A stretch of 38,373 nt of DNA from an uncultured bacterium. GTDB lineage: Bacteria; Muiribacteriota; Ozemobacteria; Ozemobacterales; Ozemobacteraceae. The notes below the pieces were generated by a model. It made no database searches and was not told the DNA's origin. It saw only the letters and a list, made by a program, of their open reading frames with translations. The position numbers were made by a program, and so were the translations under genes. This document shows positions 9,215-14,608 of this stretch, in pieces (position 1 is the stretch's first letter; each line of letters opens with the position of its first letter). The stretch covers positions 1-38,373 of the forward strand of contig CAMJNS010000013.1 of the NCBI GenBank assembly GCA_946407375.1, in the 5' to 3' direction.

Positions 9215-10030
9215 ATGAGAAAAGGTTTTACTCTTATTGAATTGCTGGTAGTTATTACCATTATTGCAATTCTTGCTGGTGCTGCTTTGCCATTTGTTCA
9301 GAACTATGTTGCTGAATCACGTATCGCAAAAGCAAAAAGTGACTTAGACGAAATTTCTAGAGCTCTTGTTGTTTACGAATCAAGAGAAGGCGATTACAAT
9401 AAACCTGATGTAAGTGATTTGACAGGTCGTTACCTAGACCGTTCTCCCATCGACCCCTGGGGCGTTCCATATATAGTAGCAACAGCATCAGGAATTGTTT
9501 ATTCTTGTGGTCCAGATAGAAAAGATGCTGACCCAGCTGATCCAACAACAGAACAATATTCTTATGATAATATTGAAGTTTCCTATGTTCCACCTTTAGC
9601 TCTTGTAGGCGTAAAATGGGTTGATAAGAACAAATCAGGAGCTGTTGACACTCAGAACGTAGCAGATGAAATTCATTTGACTTTTAGTAGAAAATTAGCA
9701 GAATCTGCCAAAACTCCTACTGCAAGTTTAAGTAATGATGTAGGTAATCTGTTTGACGCTTTAATGATTTCTAATGACCCAGACAATCCTGATCAATATG
9801 AAAAATTTTCAACCGCTGGAATTGCTTCAAATACAAGCTTAAGAATAGTTGGAAATGATAAGATTATTGTTATTCCTTTAAGCAATACATTTGATGGAAC
9901 TGGTAAAAATCAGTTTGTAGCTGGTAGAGATAAAATTGCTATTGCTGTAGATCATGGTACTATTGTCGACCGTGCTACACCTCCTAATTTCTGTATTGCC
10001 TCTCAGGGCGTAGTTATCTTAGCGCAGTAA
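9215..10030 (+). CDS. GspG-like type II pseudopilin, subfamily A (copy 2)
   Basis: The protein is 271 residues. The leader is MRKG with cleavage before Phe5, followed by the standard hydrophobic helix with Glu at +5. The GspG-type region includes DPWG (80-83) and SCGPDR. The C-terminal extension starts at VDKNKSGAVD (136-145), a Ca-loop-like sequence followed by DEIHLTFSRKL, a beta-strand signature also seen in cell-surface Ig-like modules. The gene lies 15 bp after copy 1 behind a strong AAGGAG site, so the two are co-transcribed, and a terminator follows. The last 350 bp is nearly identical to copy 3 even at third codon positions, whereas the first 200 bp is clearly more diverged. This suggests recent gene conversion of the 3' half. 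Confidence 0.9.
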   Translation: MRKGFTLIELLVVITIIAILAGAALPFVQNYVAESRIAKAKSDLDEISRALVVYESREGDYNKPDVSDLTGRYLDRSPIDPWGVPYIVATASGIVYSCGPDRKDADPADPTTEQYSYDNIEVSYVPPLALVGVKWVDKNKSGAVDTQNVADEIHLTFSRKLAESAKTPTASLSNDVGNLFDALMISNDPDNPDQYEKFSTAGIASNTSLRIVGNDKIIVIPLSNTFDGTGKNQFVAGRDKIAIAVDHGTIVDRATPPNFCIASQGVVILAQ

Positions 10031-10037
10031 TCTGTGT

Positions 10038-10069
10038 AAATTGCTCTTAATCTTAATTAAGAGCAATTT
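10038..10069 (+). terminator. Rho-independent terminator after pseudopilin copy 2
   Basis: A 12-bp perfect stem (10038-10049 with 10058-10069) with an 8-nt loop lies 7 bp after the stop codon and is followed by a T/G-rich run (TTTGGTTTGTTT). It should end or attenuate transcription before the repeat element and copy 3. The T-tract is interrupted, so some readthrough is likely. Confidence 0.6.
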
Positions 10070-10091
10070 TGGTTTGTTTGGTGAGCGAAGA

Positions 10092-10260
10092 AAGACCCCT
10101 TCAGTCTCGCTAACGCTTGCCAGCTCCCCCAACTTCTTGGGGCGCATCTTAAGAACTGCCCCCACGTAGGTGGGGCTGCCGCCAAGGATGGCGGCGTGCA
10201 AGCGAGCGACAGGAGGTCAGCGAGTCGCTGAGCTGTCACGAAGTGACTGAAGGGGTCTTA
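10092..10260 (+). repeat. MITE-like palindromic repeat with 14-bp terminal inverted repeats (family R1, copy 1)
   Basis: This 169-bp element is much richer in G+C than its surroundings. It is bounded by AAGACCCCTTCAGT (10092-10105) and its exact reverse complement ACTGAAGGGGTCTT (10247-10260). Inside are several short hairpins in a row, including CCCCACGTAGGTGGGG, GCCGCCAAGGATGGCGGC, TCAGCGAGTCGCTGA and GTCACGAAGTGAC. It has no coding capacity of its own. A second copy lies at 14438-14595 and a rearranged one inside the U32 gene. A false N-terminal extension of pseudopilin copy 3 arises from its right end. Confidence 0.8.
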
Positions 10261-10314
10261 AATAGAAGAAAATTTCCCCCGAGAGGGGTAATTCTAAATA
10301 ACGGAGTTAAAAAT

Positions 10315-11130
10315 ATGAAAAAAGGTTTTACTCTTATTGAATTGTTGGTTGTTATTACAATCATCGCTATTTTGGCTGGGGCAGCACTGCCATATGTTCA
10401 GAATTATGTCGATGAATCTCGTCAAGCTAAGGCTAAGTCAGACTTAGACGAAATTGCCAGAGCCTTGATTGTTTATGAATCTCGTGAAGGGGAATATACC
10501 AAATCTGATGTAAGTGATTTAACTGGTCGATATTTAGACCGTTCTCCAATAGACCCCTGGGGTGTGCCATATATAGTAGCTACAGGATCTGGGTTAGTTT
10601 ATTCATTAGGTCCGGACCGAAAAGATTATGATCCAGCAGACCCTACTACAGAACAATATTCTTATGATAATATCGAAGTTTCTTATTTGCCTCCTTTAGC
10701 TCTTGTTAGCGTAAAATGGGTTGACAAGAATAAATCTGGTGCTGTTGATACTCAGAACGTAGCTGATGAAATTCATTTGACTTTTAGTAGAAAATTAGCA
10801 GAATCTGCCAAAGATCCTACTGCAAGTTTAAGTAATGATGTAGGTAATCTTTTTGACGCTTTAATGATTTCTAACGACCCAGACAATCCTGATCAATTTG
10901 TAGATTTTACAACTGCTGGAATTGCTTCAACTACAAGCTTAAGAATAGTTGGAAATGATAAGATTATTGTTATCCCTTTAAGCAATACATATGATGGAAC
11001 TGGAAGAAATCAGTTCGTAGCTGGTAGAGATAAAATAGCTGTTAAGGTAGATCATGGAACTATAGTAGACCGTGCAACACCTCAGAATTTTTGTATTGCT
11101 TCTCAGGCTGTTAAGATTCTCCCACAGTAA
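10315..11130 (+). CDS. GspG-like type II pseudopilin, subfamily A (copy 3)
   Basis: The protein is 271 residues with leader MKKG and cleavage before Phe5. It has the same architecture as copy 2: hydrophobic helix with Glu at +5, DPWG, then a C-terminal extension opening with VDKNKSGAVD and DEIHLTFSRKL. The SCGPDR of copies 1 and 2 is SLGPDR here, so that cysteine is not essential. The frame is open upstream to 10243, but that stretch is translated repeat sequence. ATG 10315 with GGAG 8 bp before it and a perfect leader is the true start. No sigma-54 site is visible between the upstream repeat and the start, so expression probably depends on readthrough from copy 2. Confidence 0.9.
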   Translation: MKKGFTLIELLVVITIIAILAGAALPYVQNYVDESRQAKAKSDLDEIARALIVYESREGEYTKSDVSDLTGRYLDRSPIDPWGVPYIVATGSGLVYSLGPDRKDYDPADPTTEQYSYDNIEVSYLPPLALVSVKWVDKNKSGAVDTQNVADEIHLTFSRKLAESAKDPTASLSNDVGNLFDALMISNDPDNPDQFVDFTTAGIASTTSLRIVGNDKIIVIPLSNTYDGTGRNQFVAGRDKIAVKVDHGTIVDRATPQNFCIASQAVKILPQ

Positions 11131-11383
11131 TGGTTTTGCTTGCTGACGCAAGCAAATTAGGAATTAGGAGTGAGGAGTTAGGAATTAGGAATTTGCCAAG
11201 CTTCGCTTGGCGGTGGTGAGTGGTTTCTGTTATCCCCTTTTTCAAAGGGGAACGGTTGCGATAGCAACCAAGGGGATTTTCGAGAAGTTAGCCAAGCATT
11301 AGAAGGTTAAGTCCGAAGACGTTTGGTAATTAATTAAAATCCCCCAGTCAGCAAAGCTGACATCCCCCTTTACAAAAGGGGGT
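11131..11383 (+). repeat. Composite intergenic repeat block between pseudopilins 3 and 4
   Basis: No gene is present. In order: a hairpin right after the stop (TTTGCTTGC/GCAAGCAAA, 11135-11156); an AT-rich GGAATTAGGAGTGAGGAG-type direct repeat (11154-11193); a GCCAAGCTTCGCTTGGC hairpin; a CCCCTTTTTCAAAGGGG hairpin; a GGTTGCGATAGCAACC hairpin; and a 48-bp unit (11336-11383) repeated exactly at 12442-12489. The 48-bp unit holds GTCAGCAAAGCTGAC and CCCCCTTTACAAAAGGGGG hairpins. The same module types recur after pseudopilins 4 and 5. Confidence 0.75.
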
Positions 11384-11392
11384 GGTGAGAAG

Positions 11393-11408
11393 TGGTACAG
11401 TTTTTGCA
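11393..11408 (+). promoter_or_regulatory. Candidate sigma-54 (-24/-12) promoter for subfamily B pseudopilins
   Basis: TGGTACAGTTTTTGCA matches the consensus TGGCACG-N4-TTGCA at all but two positions, with the GG/GC pair correctly spaced. The start would fall near 11419, about 55 nt before the pseudopilin 4 ATG. It sits 9 bp after the end of the repeat block, so the repeats stop just short of the promoter. Confidence 0.65.
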
Positions 11409-11474
11409 ATGGTATTTGAGTTGATATAAAAATATCAATTTTGGGATGTTATTAAATTCTATGGAGGAAATTAA

Positions 11475-12335
11475 ATGAAAAAAGGTTTTACTCTTATTGA
11501 ACTCTTGATTGTTATTACAATCCTGGCAATTTTAGCCGGTGCTGCTGTTCCTTATGTACAGGACTATGTTGAAGATGCACGTATCGCAAAAGCTCGTGAA
11601 GACTTAGGTGAACTTCGTAATGCAATCATGAGATACGAAGTAGAACGTGGCAAACTTTTTGATCCTGCTAATGACGGCGTTGGCAATGATGCTGCTGAAA
11701 AACTTAAAAACTGGCAGCAGATGCTTGTTGGTCCATTCCTTACTCAGGCTTTGACAGACCCCTGGGGCAGACCTTATTATTTCTCTAACGCTGCTTCAAT
11801 GGTATTCTCTGGTGCTGAAGACGGTGATAAAGACACTAATATTATTTCTGTAGACGTTCGCCCAGCAATGGCTCCAACAAGGGCTTGGTGGTATGACATC
11901 GACAGAAACGGTGCTGTTACTGCTAATGACTATATTGATATTAAGTTTACTAGACCAGTTGGAACATTAGCTAATCTTGGTTCTTTAGAAATAGCATCTA
12001 CAAGCGAATTTGTGGCAATGGTTAATGGTGCAGCAAATGATGGCGAAATAAAAACAGATTTTTCACCAGCTACTCCAAATCAGCATCCAAAAGGACAGAA
12101 TTGGGTTAGAGTTATCGTTGGTTCTAATCCACAGTCTGCTTTAATGGCTGGTTCATTGATTAGAGCAGCTAATGGTGATGGAACTCAAATTATAGATGCT
12201 TCTACAAATAGTACTTCAGCAGAAACTGCTGGTCTTTATGCTACTAAGATTGTTGCTGAAAAACTTTTCAACGCAGTTCCAACCTGTGCTTCTACAGCAA
12301 TTCAGGTTCCTGTTTCTATTAAATCAGCTCAGTAA
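11475..12335 (+). CDS. GspG-like type II pseudopilin, subfamily B (copy 4)
   Basis: The protein is 286 residues. Leader MKKG, cleavage before Phe5, then FTLIELLIVITILAIL with Glu at +5. The helix continues into a GspG-type domain with LTDPWGRPYYFSN (94-106) and an acidic loop GAEDGDKDTN (113-122), which corresponds to the calcium-binding region of GspG. The C-terminal extension starts with DIDRNGAVTAND (141-152), an exact DxDxNG-x5-D EF-hand/dockerin-type loop, followed by YIDIKFTRPV. Calcium is known to stabilise GspG; use of a second site here is inference. The start is preceded by GGAGGAA and a sigma-54-like promoter. It is over 80 percent identical by eye to copy 5. Confidence 0.92.
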   Translation: MKKGFTLIELLIVITILAILAGAAVPYVQDYVEDARIAKAREDLGELRNAIMRYEVERGKLFDPANDGVGNDAAEKLKNWQQMLVGPFLTQALTDPWGRPYYFSNAASMVFSGAEDGDKDTNIISVDVRPAMAPTRAWWYDIDRNGAVTANDYIDIKFTRPVGTLANLGSLEIASTSEFVAMVNGAANDGEIKTDFSPATPNQHPKGQNWVRVIVGSNPQSALMAGSLIRAANGDGTQIIDASTNSTSAETAGLYATKIVAEKLFNAVPTCASTAIQVPVSIKSAQ

Positions 12336-12608
12336 GAAGCAAAAGCAATGCTTTTGCTTGAATTAGGAATTAGGAGTGAGGAGTTTTACCTTTTTGCTCC
12401 CCTTTTAAGGGGAGATGTCACGAAGTGACAGAGAGGTTTTAAAAATCCCCCAGTCAGCAAAGCTGACATCCCCCTTTACAAAAGGGGGTAAGGATAGAAA
12501 ATCCCTACACCCTAATCCCTATGTTGAAAAATTGGTGAATAGTTGAAAATTGAAAAATTTAATTTTCAATTCTCAACTTCTTATATCTTAGATCTTATAT
12601 CTTAGATC
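12336..12608 (+). repeat. Composite intergenic repeat block between pseudopilins 4 and 5
   Basis: No gene is present. Modules: a hairpin 1 bp after the stop (AAGCAAAAGC/GCTTTTGCTT, 12337-12359); the AATTAGGAATTAGGAGTGAG unit (12361-12380); a CCCCTTTTAAGGGG palindrome followed by GTCACGAAGTGAC; and the exact second copy of the 48-bp unit (12442-12489). Then comes a near-perfect 15-bp inverted repeat (12542-12556 with 12563-12577, one mismatch) and a 14-bp direct tandem repeat TTATATCTTAGATC (12581-12608). No sigma-54 motif was found here, unlike the preceding spacer. Confidence 0.7.
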
Positions 12609-12636
12609 TTATTTACAAATCTATGGAGGGATGTTA

Positions 12637-13491
12637 ATGAAAAAAGGTTTTACTCTTATTGAACTCTTGATTGTTATTACAATCCTGGCAATCCTTGCCG
12701 GTGCCGCTGTTCCTTATGTTCAGGACTATGTTGAAGATGCACGTATTGCTAAGTGCCGTGAAGACTTAGGCGAACTTCGCAATGCTATTATGAGATACGA
12801 AGTTGAAAGAAATAAACTTTTTGATCCAGCTAATGATGGTGTTGGTGATACTGCCGCTGATAAGCTTAAAAACTGGCAGCAGATGCTTGTTGGTCCATTC
12901 TTGACTCAGGCTCTCACTGACCCCTGGGGCAGACCATATTACTTCTCTAATGCTGCTTCAATGGTATTCTCTGGTGCTGAAGACGGCGATAAAGACACTA
13001 ATATTATTTCTGTAGACGTTCGCCCTGCTATGGCTCCAACAAGAGCTTGGTGGTATGATATCGACAGAAACGGTGCTGTTACTGAAAATGACTATATTGA
13101 TATTAAATTCACTAGACCAGTAGGGGTATTAACTGATTTGACTTTCTTGCAAATAGCTTCTACTAGTGAATTTGTTGCAATGGTTGATGGTGCCGCTAAT
13201 GATGGTGCTTTAAAAACTGATTTTACTGCTCCAGCAGTTCATCCAAAGGGACAGAACTGGGTTAGAATTATCGTTGGTTCTAATCCTCAGTCTGCTATGA
13301 TGGCAGGTTCTTTAATAAGAGCCAATAATGCAGATGGCAAACAAATAATTGATGCTTCCAACAACTGTACTAGTGATGGTAGTAAAGGTCTCTACGGAAC
13401 AAAGATCGATGCTGAAAAACTATTCACTAATATTCCAAATTGTGCATCTACAGCAATTCAGGTTCCAGTTTCAATCAAAGCTGCTCAGTAA
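12637..13491 (+). CDS. GspG-like type II pseudopilin, subfamily B (copy 5)
   Basis: The 284-residue protein is a close paralog of copy 4 with the same order of parts: leader MKKG, Glu at +5, LTDPWGRPYYFSN, acidic GAEDGDKDTN loop and the DIDRNGAVTEND calcium-type loop. An ATG also exists at 12631, but GGAGGG abuts it directly. ATG 12637 has proper spacing and gives the canonical short leader. Differences from copy 4 concentrate in the C-terminal half, the part expected to be exposed on an assembled filament. It has no visible promoter of its own and probably relies on readthrough from copy 4. A strong terminator lies 140 bp downstream. Confidence 0.92.
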   Translation: MKKGFTLIELLIVITILAILAGAAVPYVQDYVEDARIAKCREDLGELRNAIMRYEVERNKLFDPANDGVGDTAADKLKNWQQMLVGPFLTQALTDPWGRPYYFSNAASMVFSGAEDGDKDTNIISVDVRPAMAPTRAWWYDIDRNGAVTENDYIDIKFTRPVGVLTDLTFLQIASTSEFVAMVDGAANDGALKTDFTAPAVHPKGQNWVRIIVGSNPQSAMMAGSLIRANNADGKQIIDASNNCTSDGSKGLYGTKIDAEKLFTNIPNCASTAIQVPVSIKAAQ

Positions 13492-13546
13492 GCAAAAGCG
13501 AAGCTTTTGCTTAAATTAGGAATTAGGAGTGAGGAGTTAGGAATTT
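13490..13546 (+). repeat. Hairpin plus AT-rich repeat unit after pseudopilin 5
   Basis: The stop codon overlaps a hairpin (AAGCAAAAGC, loop GAA, GCTTTTGCTT; 13490-13512) that matches the one after pseudopilin 4 except for its loop. The GGAATTAGGAGTGAGGAGTT unit (13519-13538) follows. 13547-13631 holds degenerate GTGGTGAGTGG-like sequence and nothing recognisable. Confidence 0.65.
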
Positions 13547-13631
13547 GCCAAGTTTTGCTTGTCAGTGGTAAGTGATAGGTGATGAGTGGTGGGTTTTACT
13601 TCCAGCTCCGAGACAAATCCTAGAAAAGACG

Positions 13632-13666
13632 AAAAAAGCTTGAAGCTTAGGCTTCAAGCTTTTTTT
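13632..13666 (+). terminator. Strong Rho-independent terminator ending the pseudopilin array
   Basis: A 15-bp stem (13632-13646 with 13651-13665) with TTAG loop is flanked by an A-run and a T-run, so it works in both directions. The same hairpin, loop included, recurs at 14379-14414, so the two copies bracket the toxin-antitoxin locus. Confidence 0.9.
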
Positions 13667-13677
13667 GTCTTTTCTTC

Positions 13678-13706
13678 TTGCTAAGTTAAAAAGATACTAT
13701 TATTAT
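13678..13706 (+). promoter_or_regulatory. Sigma-70-type promoter of the toxin-antitoxin locus
   Basis: TTGCTA (13678-13683) and TATTAT (13701-13706) are separated by exactly 17 bp. Transcription would begin near 13713, just before the first antitoxin repeat at 13717, which is where a type III antitoxin transcript should start. Confidence 0.6.
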
Positions 13707-13716
13707 TAAATAAAGT

Positions 13717-13825
13717 GGTGATTCTCTACCATTAAATGAGAAATTAAAAAAGCGGTGATTCTCTACCAATAAGTGAGAATTAAAAAAGCGGTGATTCTCT
13801 ACCAATAAATGAGAAATAAAAAAGC
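13717..13825 (+). ncRNA. toxI: Type III antitoxin RNA (ToxI-like), three tandem repeats
   Basis: Three head-to-tail repeats occur at 13717-13753 (37 nt), 13754-13789 (36) and 13790-13825 (36). Each begins GGTGATTCTCTACC and continues with AT-AA-TGAGAA and an A-run ending in GC. There are no variable spacers. In ToxIN systems the antitoxin is an RNA of about 36-nt repeats that the toxin itself cuts into units; these fold as pseudoknots and inhibit it. The GGTGATT...CTACC...TAA-TG pattern agrees with what I recall of the Pectobacterium ToxI repeat. A promoter lies directly upstream, and a terminator and a ToxN-like gene lie directly downstream. Together these make the identification strong; the fold itself was not computed. 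Confidence 0.85.
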
Positions 13826-13826
13826 C

Positions 13827-13850
13827 GGGGGGAACTTTCCCCCCATTTTT
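13827..13850 (+). terminator. Internal terminator between antitoxin repeats and toxin
   Basis: A perfect stem GGGGGGAA/TTCCCCCC (13827-13834 with 13837-13844), with a nominal 2-nt loop, is followed by ATTTTT. Type III loci carry a leaky terminator here so that antitoxin RNA exceeds toxin mRNA. Its position 6 bp before the toxin ATG fits that role. Confidence 0.85.
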
Positions 13851-13855
13851 ATGTT

Positions 13856-14345
13856 ATGAAGTTTTACCATATCAAAGAAGAATATATTGATTATTTACGA
13901 AGTTTCGACTCCAATGTTGCAATAAATAAAAACGAATCTAGACCTTACGTTGGAGTAATTCTTGAAATTGGAGCAATAAAATATTATGCTCCTTTTACTT
14001 CCCCAAAATCTAAACATTTAAAAATGAAAAATTCTATTGATTTTAGAAAGATTAATGAAGGCAAATTAGGGGGCCATAAACTTAAATAATATGATTCCAG
14101 TGATTGATGAAGCGATTATTCAATTTAATATTGATGAAGTAATTGATACAAAATATAAAAACTTATTACAAAATCAACTAAGATATATAAAGAAAGACTG
14201 GAATATAATTAAAGAAAGTGCCAATAAACTGTACAGACTTTTATTTAAACCTTTATCCGAAAGAACAGAATATGAAAGAAAAATATGTGAGAGATGCTGT
14301 AATTTGCAAAATCTGGAGAAAATATATAAGCAATTCTCTACATAG
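13856..14345 (+). pseudogene. toxN: ToxN/AbiQ-family endoribonuclease toxin, split by a +1 frameshift
   Basis: Two adjacent frames together make one ToxN. The first (13856-14089, 77 codons) begins MKFYHIKEEYIDYLRSFD, has an LEIGAIKYYAPFTSPK core (36-51) and ends out of frame as GGHKLK. The second (from 14091) begins MIPVIDEAIIQFNIDEV and runs to 14345 with the helical C-terminal half. The break is in a run of five G (14069-14073). Removing one G gives LGAINLNNMIPVIDEA without a stop and a 162-residue protein, the usual ToxN length. That junction matches the family's conserved L-G-x-I-N-L...M-I-P segment. ToxN cuts RNA and is held inactive by ToxI; the family acts in plasmid maintenance and abortive phage infection. 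Causes could be inactivating mutation, homopolymer phase variation, ribosomal frameshifting or a sequencing error. Alternatively the second ORF could start at its own ATG 14091 and make a separate fragment. Confidence 0.85.
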
Positions 14346-14378
14346 TAATTATTATAACTCGATAACGTAATCTATACG

Positions 14379-14414
14379 AAAAAAAGCTTGAAGCTTAGGC
14401 TTCAAGCTTTTTTT
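14379..14414 (+). terminator. Bidirectional terminator after toxN, duplicate of 13632-13666
   Basis: A 16-bp stem (14379-14394 with 14399-14414) and TTAG loop sit between A and T runs. It can end transcripts from the toxin on one strand and from the U32 gene on the other, at the point where the two halves of the window converge. The core is the same as the terminator before the toxin-antitoxin locus. Confidence 0.9.
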
Positions 14415-14437
14415 GTATGGGTTAAATTGTTTGTAAA

Positions 14438-14595
14438 AAGACCCCTTCATTCTCGCTAACGCTCGCCAGCTCCCCCAACAATGCAAAGCATTTTGGGGGA
14501 GCATCTATAGAGAATTCACAGTCTGTGGGATAACTCAAAATCTTCCCCCAGTTTAGCTGGGGGAAGTGTCAGCGAAAGCTGACGAAAGGGGTCTT
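14438..14595 (+). repeat. MITE-like palindromic repeat (family R1, copy 2)
   Basis: This 158-bp element is bounded by AAGACCCCTT (14438-14447) and its exact inverse AAGGGGTCTT (14586-14595). The first 35 bp closely follow copy 1 at 10092. The interior differs but keeps the pattern of CCCCC/GGGGG stems and a short GTCAGCGAAAGCTGAC hairpin. It fills the gap between the toxin locus and the U32 gene and contains no gene. Confidence 0.78.
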
Positions 14596-14608
14596 ATCAA
14601 AAATGGAT

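Noticed and set aside
10019..10239. Two overlapping minus-strand ORFs
   Set aside because: They are translations of the hairpin-rich R1 repeat and the terminator beside it; no ribosome site or recognisable protein.
10243..10314. N-terminal extension of pseudopilin copy 3
   Set aside because: The sequence is repeat-derived and would put 24 residues before the prepilin leader; ATG 10315 has its own ribosome site.
12542..12577. Terminator between pseudopilins 4 and 5
   Set aside because: The inverted repeat has no T-run after it and is AT-rich, so it is listed only as part of the repeat block.
13717..13825. CRISPR-like direct repeats
   Set aside because: The three units abut head to tail with no variable spacers and are framed by a promoter, a terminator and a ToxN-like gene, which fits a type III antitoxin RNA.
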